A stretch of 64,000 nt of DNA from Leeuwenhoekiella sp. MAR_2009_132 (GCF_000687915.1 NZ_JHZY01000004.1:816001-880000), one strand, 5' to 3'. Shown: positions 26,070 to 35,760, counted from the first letter of the stretch. Notes: generated from the letters alone by a model not told the origin. Translations and numbers: made by a program.

Positions 26070-27269
26070 TTATTCTTCTTCTTCAGAATTTCTTAATGCA
26101 GACAAGATGGAATAAGCGTTTTTAACAACAGGTTTAAAATTTTGAACAGTAGCGCCATCGGCAAAAGTTATGGCTGTATATCCTTCCTGCTCAATTCCTT
26201 TTTTAACCTGTTCTAACTTGAATGTATACCCATTTTCCGTTTCTTCGGTTTGAAGGATTACATAATCTTTCCCTTCATATTGGACAAGGGCTGCCGACGG
26301 AATCGCATTTTGCTTATTTGTACCGCTTTCTACCCAAGCTTTTACGTACATTCCCGGTAATAAGCCTTTTTGGTTTTCTTGTTTAATATGGCAATGAACT
26401 GGCGTCATACGGTCACTACCAGTCGCTTTTCCAATTATGAAAATCTCGGCAGTACGATTGAAGGTATTGTCATCAGAAAGCGAAAATTTAACGGTTTGGC
26501 CAATCTCCAGCTTTTCTAAATCTCTCTCAAAGGCGTTCAATGCCAAATGAATATCGTTTAAATCCACCAGTTCAAATAGCACATCCTGTGGGGAAACATA
26601 ATCACCGATATTTACATTACTCGCTTTTATAAAACCTGAAATTGGTGCATAAAGATTTGCGGTTCGTGTTATATTACCATTTTGGACAGAACTTCTAATT
26701 ATTCCCGCAAGGGCAAGCTGCTGTTCGTATGCCTTCACTCTTCCTTGTGTTATTTTATAATCTGAAGAAACCTGCTGAAATGTTTTTGCAGAATTGATGT
26801 CCTCCTCTCTCAATTTCTTTTGTCGATTAAATTCTTCTTCAAGAAATTGAAGTCTGCTCAAACTTTCCAAATAACCCTGTTGGATTTGGATAAATTCAGG
26901 ATTCTCAATGGTTGCCAAGACTTGCCCTTTTTTAATTGCTTCACCAGGCAATCTGCCAGCCGTTTTTAAATAACCTCCTAAAGGTGCAGATACAGAAGCC
27001 ATACTTTCAGGCTCTACATCTATGGTACCATTTAGTTTTATGATGTTACTTAAATTTCTCATTTCAATCGCACCGGTTTCAATTTCGGCAAGATTGTATT
27101 GGTCTTTGGTAAAAGTGATTTGTTTGATTCCAGTTGCAACGAGTTGTTCTTCTTTCATCGAAGATTCTTCGGAAGATTCCATTTTTTCGGAATCCTTATT
27201 GCCACAAGCCACCACCAATAGGGTGGATAAAATGAGCAGCGAAATTTTTGTATTGAATTTTATTTTCAT
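26070..27269 (-). CDS. czcB: RND periplasmic adaptor (CusB/CzcB family)
   Basis: 399 aa. Lipoprotein signal (LLVVACGNKD, cysteine near residue 22), a barrel-sandwich lipoyl half (SVSAPLGGYLKTAGRLPGEAIKKGQVLATIENPEFIQ), an alpha hairpin of coiled coil (about 130-185), the second lipoyl half (TANLYAPISGFIKASNVNIGDYVSPQDVLFEL), then beta-barrel and membrane-proximal domains. It bridges the pump and the outer membrane channel. No DUF3347 domain is attached. It lies 34 bp after the pump gene. Confidence 0.92.
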   Translation of the reverse strand: MKIKFNTKISLLILSTLLVVACGNKDSEKMESSEESSMKEEQLVATGIKQITFTKDQYNLAEIETGAIEMRNLSNIIKLNGTIDVEPESMASVSAPLGGYLKTAGRLPGEAIKKGQVLATIENPEFIQIQQGYLESLSRLQFLEEEFNRQKKLREEDINSAKTFQQVSSDYKITQGRVKAYEQQLALAGIIRSSVQNGNITRTANLYAPISGFIKASNVNIGDYVSPQDVLFELVDLNDIHLALNAFERDLEKLEIGQTVKFSLSDDNTFNRTAEIFIIGKATGSDRMTPVHCHIKQENQKGLLPGMYVKAWVESGTNKQNAIPSAALVQYEGKDYVILQTEETENGYTFKLEQVKKGIEQEGYTAITFADGATVQNFKPVVKNAYSILSALRNSEEEE

Positions 27270-27303
27270 CTTTTTTATGTTTTAATTTGATATCACAAGT
27301 TTT

Positions 27304-30300
27304 TTACAAGCCCAATAAGGCTTCGATTACTATGATGGACTGATTATATTGATATAGTGTGTTTAGATACTCTGTTTGGATACTATTCGCCAAAGTGAGG
27401 TTTTGCAAGTATTGCGTATAGGAAACATCACCGCTTTTAAAGCTCTTTTCTGAATTATCAATGATAAGTTCCGCTTGTGGCAGGGCTTCATTTTGATAGT
27501 AATCTAAAGTACCCTGAAGTTTGTAATATTCCTGCAATAAATTTTGAAGTTCCCCTTGCAATTGGGTTTTGTTCAACTCAATTTGAGATTGGGCAATATC
27601 CTCTTCGATTTTGGCCGCCTGAATTTTGGCTCGATGTCCACCAGGAAAAATGGGAATTGAAAGACCTACTTGAAAGAATGAAAATCGGTCATCGTCATTA
27701 AAATTTGAGTTTGCTAAACCGCTATTTTGACCCCCATTAAATGTTTGGCTATTATAACCGAACATAATATCTGGTAACACTTTATTCCTTTCTACATTGG
27801 TTTCTCGTTTTCTTACTTCCAACTGTTGTTTTAAATAAACGTAAAACGGGCTTTGCTCCACAGACTGCCTTTCAATATCTAAATCTATTTCACGACGAAC
27901 CAATTCACTATCTGTAATAGTAATCTCATCGTTTGTGTTCAAAACTACCTGAAGTTGCTTTTCGGCGATTCTCATATCGGCTTCGTTTTGTTGAAGCTTG
28001 TTTTTTATTTGCATCGATTGCGTTGCCGAGGTTACACTTTCCAATTTTGTGGATTCGCCAGATTCATAACGCATCGAACTTGAACGGTTGAGATTGCCAT
28101 ATAGACTATCTTGACGCTGCAACAATTGTTTATTCTGCATTAAAAACACAACTCTGAAATAGGCAGCTTTTACATCCGCAATCAGGTCATTTTCTTCTAT
28201 AACCTTTAGTTGTTTACTGCTACTAACTCTTGCTTTTGCGAGTTTAAACTGACTGGTATAAACCGTAGGAAAATTGATTCGCTGTGTAACTCCGTATTGA
28301 TTATCCTTTACTTTTGGCGTATTAAATTCGCCATTTTGATATGTAAATTCTGTTCTGGGAATAGTTATAGCACCGTATTTTCCTTTTTCTTCAACCTCTA
28401 TTTCATATTGAGCGATTTTAATACGGTTATTGTTTTTAAGTGCCATTTCAATAGCCTGCTGCAACGTAATTTCACGTTCTTGCACCATACTTGTTTCTTG
28501 TGCTTGTAGCTGCATTGCCGGAAAGAATAGACCAGCAATCACGATTAAAGTGGTAACAATTTTCTTACTTCTAAAATTGAATTTAGCCTTTCTATCAGTA
28601 AAATAAATATATAAGACTGGAAGAACGATTAGCGTTAATGCGGTCGCCGTAATCAATCCACCAATAACTACAGTTGCCAATGGGCGCTGTACCTCTGCAC
28701 CTGATGAATTTGACAATGCCATAGGTAAAAAACCTAAAGCAGCTACGGTAGCTGTCATTAACACAGGTCTCAATCTCACACGAGTTCCTTTAATGACGCG
28801 TTCATAAATATCGCTTACACCTTCTTTATCAAGCCTGTTGAATTCAGCCACCAGTACGATTCCATTTAGAACTGCCACACCAAATAGGGCAATAAATCCG
28901 ATTCCAGCTGAAATACTAAAAGGTAGGTCTCTTATGATTAGTGCAAAGACACCGCCTATCGCTGATAAAGGGATTGCCGTAAAAATGAGCAAACTTTGTT
29001 TCATTGAACCGAAAGTAAAAAACAGCAGTACTAAAATCAGCAACAATGCTATTGGTAAAGCAATTATTAACCGTTGATTAGCCTCTTGCAAGTTTTGAAA
29101 TTGACCACCGTAGGTTACATAATAACCTGCTGGCATATCAACCTTCGAATTCATAATTTGCTTGATGTCCTCAATTATACTTTGTACATCCCTGTCACGT
29201 ACATTGAAGCCAACAATAATTCGACGTTTGGCGTTGTCACGCTGAATCTGTACAGGTCCTGGTTCAAATGAAATGTTGGCCACCTGACTTAATGGAATTT
29301 GATTTCCCTGTGGTGTACTCACATACAAATTTTGTACATCGGTAATATCGGTTCGATAGTTCTTGTCCAACCGTACAACAAGGTCAAATCTACGTTCCCC
29401 TTCATAAACGAGTCCTGCCGAAGTACCCGCAAACGCAGTTTCGATAGCATTGTTTACATCCTCAATGTTCATTCCGTATTGAGAAATCTTATCACGGTTC
29501 ATTTGGATATTAATCTGTGGTAGTCCAGTCACTTCTTCAACATACAAATCTTCAACACCTTCCACCGATTTTATTTTGCTCCCAACATTACCAGCCAAAT
29601 CTGAAAGTATATTGAGGTCTTCGCCATAAATTTTGATGACAACATCCTGTTTAGCACCTGTTAAAAGTTCGTTGAAACGCATTTGTATGGGTTGTTGAAA
29701 ACTAAAAGTAGCATTAGGGATAATGGACAGGGATTCTTTCATCACTGCTGCCAGTTCTTCTCTTCCGCTAGCTTTTGTCCATTCCGATTTTGGGCTTAAA
29801 ATAACCATCATATCTCCTGCTTCAATGGGCATTGGGTCTGTTGGTATTTCCCCCGAACCAATCTTGTTTACAACTTGCTTCACTTCATCTGGATATTCAC
29901 GTAATAATATGGTCTGCGCCTTTTGAGAAACATCAATCATCTGGTCGATGGAACTTCCAACAGGTACTCGGGTTTCAACCGCAAAATCTCCTTCGTCCAA
30001 TTGCGGAATAAACTCACCACCCATATTGGCAAAAACTATTAGCGTTATAACAAATAATCCTATTGCCAATCCAAGTACCAATAGTTTTGTGCGTAAGGCA
30101 GCTTCTAAAATAGGTTGGTACATACGCTGAAAGAAATCCATCATTTTATCGGAAAAATTCCGTTTATGTTCCGTCTTGCGACCCAGTGCAAGGGCAGACA
30201 TCATTGGAACGTAGGTAAGCGATAAAATCAGTGCTCCAAGAATAGCGAACATTACCGTTTGAGCCATTGGATGAAACATTTTTCCTGCAACTCCGCTCAA

Positions 30301-31704
30301 AGCCAAAATAGGCACATAAACTATTAGAATTATGATTTGCCCAAAGGCAGCGGAATTCATCATTTTTCCAGCAGAGTGCCTTACCTCGGTATCCATTTGT
30401 TTGGATGATAACTTTTCAACGCCTGCGTACTTCTTTTTACTGGTATGAATTCCAAACATCACAGATTCAACAACTATTACCGCCCCATCTACAATAAGAC
30501 CAAAATCTATGGCGCCCAAACTCATTAGGTTTCCGGATACTCCAAAAAGGTTCATCATCGCGATTGCAAAAAGCATTGAGAGCGGAATGACCGAAGCAAC
30601 TATCAAACCACCTCTTAAATTTCCAAGAAAGAGGATTAATACAAAAATTACTATCAATGCACCCTCTGTAAGATTAGTTGTTACAGTCCCTATTGCGCGG
30701 TCCACCAAACCTTTCCTATCTAGATAAGGCTCAATGGTTACGCCTTCGGGTAAAGTTTCTTTAATCTGTTCGATTTTAGCTTTTACATCATTGATAACTG
30801 CGGAAGAGTTTGCTCCCTTTAGCATCATTACAATTCCTGTAACAACCTCGCCTTCTCCATTTCGAGTCGCCGCTCCATAGCGCACACCGTGACCAAACTG
30901 CACTTTTGCAACATCCCTAATAAGTACAGGTGTCCCATTATTCAATTTAACAGCTATTTTCTCCAATTCTTGTAAATTGTTCACAAGTCCTTCGCTCCGA
31001 ATAAAATAGGCATTAGGACCTTTATCTATATAAGCGCCACCCGTGTTTTGATTGTTTTTTTCCAGAGCGGTAAAAATATCTTCAATAGTAACATTCATAC
31101 TTTGAAGTTTATCTGGGTCTATGGCAATTTCATATTGTTTCACTAACCCACCGAAACCACTCACTTCTGCAACTCCAGGTGTTCCCAATAGTTGTCTTTT
31201 GATAATCCAGTCTTGTATAGTTCTTAATTCGGTAGCATCATACTTATCTTCATATCCTTTTTCGGTATGAATTACATATTGATAAATTTCACCCAACCCT
31301 GTAGTTACGGGTCCCATTTCAGGTTTTCCGATGCCTTCAGGAATATCTTTGGCAGCCTGCGTTAATCGCTCTTGAACTTGCTGCCTTGCCCAATATAAGT
31401 CTACACTTTCCTCAAAAACAATAGTTACTATAGAAAGCCCGAATCGAGAAAAGGAACGCATCTCCTTAATACCAGGAATACTAACCATTGTTTGCTCTAC
31501 GGGAAACGTAACTAATTGTTCTACTTCTTGTGCCGCTAAAGTGGGTGATATGGTAATAACCATAACTTGATTGTCTGTGATGTCTGGCACGGCATCTATG
31601 GGTAATTGTGTAAGCGAATATGAGCCCCATCCAATAAGTGCCAGCGTAAATAATCCGATAACAAGTTTGTTGTTTATCGAAAATGCAATGATTTTGTCTA
31701 ACAT
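27304..31704 (-). CDS. czcA: CzcA-type RND metal pump fused to a TolC-family channel domain
   Basis: 1466 aa. Residues 1 to about 1035 are a full heavy-metal RND pump; TM4 carries DFGLIVDGAVIVVES (400-414), the divalent-cation (Zn/Co/Cd) class signature. After its last helix come basic residues and a second signal-peptide-like stretch (KKIVTTLIVIAGLFFPAMQLQAQ, about 1040-1065), then a complete TolC/CzcC domain (about 1070-1466; LQQAIEMALKNNNRIKIAQYEIE...). The internal signal suggests the channel may be cut free after export, so one gene would supply both proteins. Adaptor gene follows. The fusion is seen directly; processing is inferred. Confidence 0.93.
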   Translation of the reverse strand: MLDKIIAFSINNKLVIGLFTLALIGWGSYSLTQLPIDAVPDITDNQVMVITISPTLAAQEVEQLVTFPVEQTMVSIPGIKEMRSFSRFGLSIVTIVFEESVDLYWARQQVQERLTQAAKDIPEGIGKPEMGPVTTGLGEIYQYVIHTEKGYEDKYDATELRTIQDWIIKRQLLGTPGVAEVSGFGGLVKQYEIAIDPDKLQSMNVTIEDIFTALEKNNQNTGGAYIDKGPNAYFIRSEGLVNNLQELEKIAVKLNNGTPVLIRDVAKVQFGHGVRYGAATRNGEGEVVTGIVMMLKGANSSAVINDVKAKIEQIKETLPEGVTIEPYLDRKGLVDRAIGTVTTNLTEGALIVIFVLILFLGNLRGGLIVASVIPLSMLFAIAMMNLFGVSGNLMSLGAIDFGLIVDGAVIVVESVMFGIHTSKKKYAGVEKLSSKQMDTEVRHSAGKMMNSAAFGQIIILIVYVPILALSGVAGKMFHPMAQTVMFAILGALILSLTYVPMMSALALGRKTEHKRNFSDKMMDFFQRMYQPILEAALRTKLLVLGLAIGLFVITLIVFANMGGEFIPQLDEGDFAVETRVPVGSSIDQMIDVSQKAQTILLREYPDEVKQVVNKIGSGEIPTDPMPIEAGDMMVILSPKSEWTKASGREELAAVMKESLSIIPNATFSFQQPIQMRFNELLTGAKQDVVIKIYGEDLNILSDLAGNVGSKIKSVEGVEDLYVEEVTGLPQINIQMNRDKISQYGMNIEDVNNAIETAFAGTSAGLVYEGERRFDLVVRLDKNYRTDITDVQNLYVSTPQGNQIPLSQVANISFEPGPVQIQRDNAKRRIIVGFNVRDRDVQSIIEDIKQIMNSKVDMPAGYYVTYGGQFQNLQEANQRLIIALPIALLLILVLLFFTFGSMKQSLLIFTAIPLSAIGGVFALIIRDLPFSISAGIGFIALFGVAVLNGIVLVAEFNRLDKEGVSDIYERVIKGTRVRLRPVLMTATVAALGFLPMALSNSSGAEVQRPLATVVIGGLITATALTLIVLPVLYIYFTDRKAKFNFRSKKIVTTLIVIAGLFFPAMQLQAQETSMVQEREITLQQAIEMALKNNNRIKIAQYEIEVEEKGKYGAITIPRTEFTYQNGEFNTPKVKDNQYGVTQRINFPTVYTSQFKLAKARVSSSKQLKVIEENDLIADVKAAYFRVVFLMQNKQLLQRQDSLYGNLNRSSSMRYESGESTKLESVTSATQSMQIKNKLQQNEADMRIAEKQLQVVLNTNDEITITDSELVRREIDLDIERQSVEQSPFYVYLKQQLEVRKRETNVERNKVLPDIMFGYNSQTFNGGQNSGLANSNFNDDDRFSFFQVGLSIPIFPGGHRAKIQAAKIEEDIAQSQIELNKTQLQGELQNLLQEYYKLQGTLDYYQNEALPQAELIIDNSEKSFKSGDVSYTQYLQNLTLANSIQTEYLNTLYQYNQSIIVIEALLGL

Positions 31705-31914
31705 TATATTTAAAATATTTTTAAGTCGTAAATAATAAAAATGAAAATACCATACAGGCTATCTATGGATTTGAGTTATACAAAACCAAGGATTAATTCT
31801 TGAAAAATAAATATGGTAAAATGGTAATTAAAGCGAAGCTTGCTATTACCAAAGCATAATAAATTTGCAGATACTATTAATATATCTGTCTAATTTTATT
31901 AAACTAAAGTGGGG

Positions 31915-32352
31915 TTAACAGGTAGGTGGGCCTCTTGAGTCGAGGGATGAAAGATAAGAATTGAAATAATTATTGGGCGGATAATAAACAGGCTGTTTAC
32001 TATTTTGCCTATATTCAACTGAAAAAAATCCTTTAGTTTCAACAACACTCTCTAGAACATCCTTGTCAACAACGGTCTTTTTCTCGATTGTATTTCTTTC
32101 AAGTAAGACTATATCGCTGGACACCGTGGTATGGGTATGCATATCCATAACGAACCCAAAAAACCCGTAAGGTGAATCTTCTTTCTCTTGGGAACTATCA
32201 TCGTGATGATTGTCCTCGCCAGTATGGGCAATATCTAAATGTGAATGAGAATCCTCGTGCTGATGGTGTAAATGCGGAAAAACTTGATGTAGCATCATTA
32301 GGCTAAACAAGCCTAGAAAGAAAAATGCCGCTATTTTATTTGGTTTTTGCAT
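31915..32352 (-). CDS. His-rich exported protein, first gene of second metal operon
   Basis: 145 aa from the ATG at 32352 (an in-frame upstream start at 32370 adds six residues). One N-terminal hydrophobic segment (residues 5-22), then a run rich in His, Asp and Glu (HLHHQHEDSHSHLD, about 28-41, and DNHHDDSS), and a C-terminus ending GPPTC. Its position at the operon head parallels the HYC_CC_PP protein of the copper operon. Probably periplasmic zinc/cobalt binding. TATCTTTG (minus strand, 32366-32359), a TAnnTTTG-type -7 element, lies just upstream of the start. Confidence 0.65.
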   Translation of the reverse strand: MQKPNKIAAFFFLGLFSLMMLHQVFPHLHHQHEDSHSHLDIAHTGEDNHHDDSSQEKEDSPYGFFGFVMDMHTHTTVSSDIVLLERNTIEKKTVVDKDVLESVVETKGFFSVEYRQNSKQPVYYPPNNYFNSYLSSLDSRGPPTC

Positions 32353-32479
32353 TAAATACAAAGATACCATTATTTTTTATTTGTGAAAATTAGCGTTCAA
32401 CTAAGTTAATTAGGAATTTTTAAAACCGCTTTAAAAAAAGAAAAAATCCAGTTTAAGGTACTGGATGAACCTTTTGGCT

Positions 32480-33316
32480 TTATGCCATTGCATAGACTTC
32501 GTCGAACAGTTTTTTATCCAACCGTTCTTGTTGGCCAAAGCTTTTCTTCAAAACATTATGAAGTACTGAATTAAACGCATTGTAACCTAACCAAAGATTT
32601 GGTTCTTCATTGAGCAATAAGGCTTCATAGTTTAAGATTTCGATGACCTCACGAGATTTTTTCGACGGGTCGCTGTTCTTGTCGCTACATTCATATCTGA
32701 ACAATTTCGTTCTGTCAAGAATTGCCTTAACAAATTCCTGTGTATCGATGATTTTAAATTCCTTCATCTTGTCGAATTTCTTGGTAATGGTGTAAAATTC
32801 GTTGTCCAGAAATTTATCAAAGAGATTGTTCAGTCGTGGCATAATAAGATGTGTATTGTTCTTACTGTGTTTTATAGAAAACTCGATTTCGGCTTGGGAA
32901 ACGTGCAAACCATTGGAACATACTTCTCTATAAAATCCGAAGTGTCCAGAAGTCTTTTCACTACCGTCATACGAGTTTTTGAACCGTAGCATTGGCAGTA
33001 TCACGTCCTTATCGTTCTTGACGGTAAACTGACTTTTATCGTCTATGATAAAGTCGGTAATGAACGACCTATCATTTTTGTTGATGGTGCGCTTGTGAAA
33101 GTTCAGTTGTGCATCCATCAACATTTCTTCAGTTTTCTTGAAGAACAATTGGTTTGGAATGTGTCCGTAACTGTTCGATACTACATTAACAATCTTCCCA
33201 TTTGAAATGATGGCATTTTCAAGCCCTCGTCGGGATTCCATCTGTGTCAGAGTTTTTAAGGATTTCATTTCTGATGGAACAAAGATTTCATCCTGTTGCA
33301 AATTTTGTAAATACAT
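32480..33316 (-). CDS. DUF932 family phage/plasmid-like protein
   Basis: 278 aa from the ATG at 33316 (a TTG start at 33340 would lie inside the leader repeat). Typical of the DUF932/plasmid-like family: LRFKNSYDGSEKTSGHFGFYREVCSNGL and LWLGYNAFNSVLH. Such proteins accompany ParB-like genes on ICEs and plasmids; the biochemical role is not established. It is preceded by the shared leader repeat (copy B). Confidence 0.8.
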   Translation of the reverse strand: MYLQNLQQDEIFVPSEMKSLKTLTQMESRRGLENAIISNGKIVNVVSNSYGHIPNQLFFKKTEEMLMDAQLNFHKRTINKNDRSFITDFIIDDKSQFTVKNDKDVILPMLRFKNSYDGSEKTSGHFGFYREVCSNGLHVSQAEIEFSIKHSKNNTHLIMPRLNNLFDKFLDNEFYTITKKFDKMKEFKIIDTQEFVKAILDRTKLFRYECSDKNSDPSKKSREVIEILNYEALLLNEEPNLWLGYNAFNSVLHNVLKKSFGQQERLDKKLFDEVYAMA

Positions 33317-33332
33317 AACTTTTGAATTTAGA

Positions 33333-33485
33333 TTAAACAATATTTGAGCTTGACCAAAACGGAAGCTAAAATCTCAGCTCAAAAGGAAACGGAATAAATA
33401 AGCGTTGGGCAGTGCGTTGGCTTTATGCCGTAGTCTTTAGATGGGTGTATTTTACGAGTTTACCTTTGCGCTACTATTGATTGAT
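33333..33485 (-). repeat. Shared leader repeat, copy B
   Basis: Matches copies A and C (TTAAACAATATTTGAGC, GCTCAAAAGGAAACGGAATAAATAAGCGTTGG, TTTATGCCGTAGTCTTTAGATGG, TATTTTACGAGTTTACC) with scattered changes. It sits 17 bp upstream of the DUF932 start codon. Confidence 0.75.
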
Positions 33486-33527
33486 TATTCTCTCTATTCC
33501 TTGACCATATTAACCAAGTGTCTATTA

Positions 33528-33569
33528 TAAAAAAAGAAGAAGGACCAGCACGAATGCCAATCCTTCTTC
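33528..33569 (-). terminator. Terminator of the parB-like gene
   Basis: On the minus strand GAAGAAGGA pairs with TCCTTCTTC (33561-33569 with 33536-33544), followed by a run of about eight T. It overlaps the region just after the stop at 33582. Confidence 0.8.
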
Positions 33570-33581
33570 AAACAACAAAAG

Positions 33582-35378
33582 CTACTGTTTCAATCCTTGA
33601 ATTTGCTTTTCAAGAACTGTTATTCGCTCTTTCAAACGTTCCTCACGCTTGTTTCTTTTTTCGGCATATTCTTTTTCGATGCCATCAATCTTGGACTTGT
33701 AATAACCTTGCATCGCATTGTAGAATGAAATATTAGTCAAATTATTAACGTGATTGCTTTCGCCAAAATGCACTTGCTTTGTTAGGATATACCGTATCAA
33801 CTTATGAAAGATTTCCTTTTTAAACTTCTTTTTGAAATTCTCAACAATCTCTTCATCTGTCATCTTTGATGTATTGCCCAATAAATTTGAAAAGAATCTT
33901 TGTCTTCCAACATAATCTACATTGTTTTCATACAACGTCAATGAGAACGCTACCATTTCATCCACCGAAAGTGTTTTCTTCGTATCAATGTATTTGGTGT
34001 CTCTAATCATCTCAACAACTTCTTCAAACTGCTTGTTGTTCTCTATTTGCTTCTTTCGGATTTCCCTTTCGTTGATTTTAATTATCTGTTCTTCAGGGGT
34101 GCAATCTGCCATTTTTCTGTTGGCCAATGGTGCGGAATACGTTGTCGATTCATTTTTGGACTGTTCAACAATCTTTATAAAGACTTCTTTGTGTCTGTAT
34201 GTTTCAGGATGGAACACAATACCTTTTACAAATTCATTTTCTTTAGCTGAATTGTACTTTTCCAATTCTTTTTCGTAGTGCTGTAAGGCTTCATCCAGCT
34301 CTGCTTTGAATTCATCTTCAGAATAATCGTAATGTTGGTATTCTTTCTTGATGTCCTCAATTGTTGGCTTTATCGGATTTTCTATGATTTCACAATCATC
34401 CAGCAAATAGACTTTCAAACCGTTCTTTTCCAATTGTGAAATAATCAGCTGATTGTTTTCCTCGTCTGCCCAATACTGTCGTATTTCAGGAATTAACAGT
34501 ATGTTCTCTTGTTTCGATTTTTCAATCAAATTAAAGAACGACTTGCTTTTCTTCGTTTCATAACAAGCTGATTTTGTACAGACCATTTTACCATCGCCGA
34601 ACAGATTACCTTGATTTGCAGCATTGAACGGACATTCTACACAAGAGCCAGCTTTCAAAACCAATTTTTTATCAGCTACCTCAAAAGGTGCTTTCTCTAA
34701 ATCATAGGTCTGGTCTTTTATCATCCTGTTTATCTGATGGGCACTAAAATCTTCGCCCATCGTTTCCAACAGCATCTGTTGTTCTTCAGGTTCGAAAAGT
34801 GCAACACCCGCACCTAACGAAATCGTCATTTCGCCATTACGGACGAAGTGTTTGAAACCTTCAATCAAACCAGCCAGTTTAAGTCGCTGTCTGATAAAGT
34901 TATCGGTTCTTCCCAACCGTTTTGCAATTTCGGTAGGCGCATATCTTTCGCTTAAATAAGCAATCGCCTCTGCTTCTTCGGTTGGCTCAACATCCTGTCT
35001 TTGTAGATTTTCGATGATTTGAATTTCCAGAACATCATTGTTCTTGTATTCCCAAACGATACACGGAATTGATTTCTTGTTGGCCAATTTACTGGCTCGA
35101 TACCTCCGCTCCCCCATTACGATGATAAAATCGTTTCCAGATTTACGGACTGTAATAGGTTGCAGAACACCGTGCTTTTTGATACTTTCTGAAAGCTGCT
35201 TTAACGCATCCTCATTAAAAGTCTTCCTGGGCTGCATCGGGTCGGGAATGACCTTTGCAATTGATAGGTTCTCAATCTGAAGCCCAATCGCTTTTTGTGT
35301 CAATTTTTCTTTGACTTCTTTCTTGGCGGCCGTAATTTTTTTACCGCTCTTTCTTGTGGTACTCACTTTTGTTGTCAT
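33582..35378 (-). CDS. parB: ParB/RepB/Spo0J-family partition-like protein
   Basis: 598 aa from the ATG at 35378 (a TTG at 35387 would be in the leader). The N-terminal ParB domain has the NPxQPR-like PDPMQPRKTF and IENLQRQDVEPTEEAEAI box; a helix-turn-helix follows (PTEIAKRLGRTDNFIRQRLKLAGLI). The middle has a four-Cys stretch (CVECPFN...CTKSACYE) typical of the Bacteroidota ICE version, and the C-terminus is coiled coil. No ParA is adjacent. It probably regulates or stabilises the element. It is preceded by the shared leader repeat (copy C). Confidence 0.88.
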   Translation of the reverse strand: MTTKVSTTRKSGKKITAAKKEVKEKLTQKAIGLQIENLSIAKVIPDPMQPRKTFNEDALKQLSESIKKHGVLQPITVRKSGNDFIIVMGERRYRASKLANKKSIPCIVWEYKNNDVLEIQIIENLQRQDVEPTEEAEAIAYLSERYAPTEIAKRLGRTDNFIRQRLKLAGLIEGFKHFVRNGEMTISLGAGVALFEPEEQQMLLETMGEDFSAHQINRMIKDQTYDLEKAPFEVADKKLVLKAGSCVECPFNAANQGNLFGDGKMVCTKSACYETKKSKSFFNLIEKSKQENILLIPEIRQYWADEENNQLIISQLEKNGLKVYLLDDCEIIENPIKPTIEDIKKEYQHYDYSEDEFKAELDEALQHYEKELEKYNSAKENEFVKGIVFHPETYRHKEVFIKIVEQSKNESTTYSAPLANRKMADCTPEEQIIKINEREIRKKQIENNKQFEEVVEMIRDTKYIDTKKTLSVDEMVAFSLTLYENNVDYVGRQRFFSNLLGNTSKMTDEEIVENFKKKFKKEIFHKLIRYILTKQVHFGESNHVNNLTNISFYNAMQGYYKSKIDGIEKEYAEKRNKREERLKERITVLEKQIQGLKQ

Positions 35379-35395
35379 AATACTCAAATTTTAGA

Positions 35396-35550
35396 TTAAA
35401 CAATATTTGAGCAGAAACCAAACGGAAGATAAAATCTTGGCTCAAAAGGAAACGGAATAAATAAGCGTTGGAAAGAGCATTGGCTTTATGCCGTAGTCTT
35501 TTGATGGAAGTATTTTACGAGTTTAAATTGCGGTTATATTGTATGATAAT
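35396..35550 (-). repeat. Shared leader repeat, copy C
   Basis: Near-identical to copy A over about 150 bp (AACAATATTTGAGCAGAAAC, AAAATCTTGGCTCAAAAGG, GGCTTTATGCCGTAGTC, TTTTGATGGAAGTATTTTAC, TATATTGTATGATAAT). It lies 18 bp upstream of the parB-like start. Confidence 0.75.
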
Positions 35551-35680
35551 AAACTCCCCCTTACGAAGTAATAAGGTTGCTATTTAGCAGAATTTATTAT
35601 TTTACCAGAAAATTAATAGGGTTTAATAACAAATAGAAATATTTGACATCAATACAAATGTTGCCCTGAAATTAGCAAAA

Positions 35681-35724
35681 TGTTGTACCTATGTTGTACC
35701 TGACATTTTTTTCGACATTTTTTT
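35681..35724. repeat. Short tandem repeats near the tRNA end of the element
   Basis: TGTTGTACC occurs at 35681-35689 and 35692-35700 (11 bp apart); GACATTTTTTT occurs at 35702-35712 and 35714-35724 (12 bp apart). Phased short repeats beside a tRNA 3' end resemble integrase arm-binding sites. Confidence 0.35.
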
Positions 35725-35731
35725 AAATGGA

Positions 35732-35759
35732 AAAAGCCGAAGATTTCTCTTCGGCTTTT
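35732..35759 (-). terminator. Terminator downstream of tRNA-Leu
   Basis: AAAAGCCGAAG (35732-35742) and CTTCGGCTTTT (35749-35759) form an 11-bp perfect stem with a six-base loop, ending in T runs on both strands. It begins two bases past the tRNA 3' end. Confidence 0.85.
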
Positions 35760-35760
35760 G

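Noticed and set aside
33317..33340. TTG-start extension of the DUF932 gene into the leader repeat
   Set aside because: The extension lies in the shared repeat, which precedes start codons of unrelated genes; ATG at 33316 is preferred. The same reasoning applies to the ParB-like gene.
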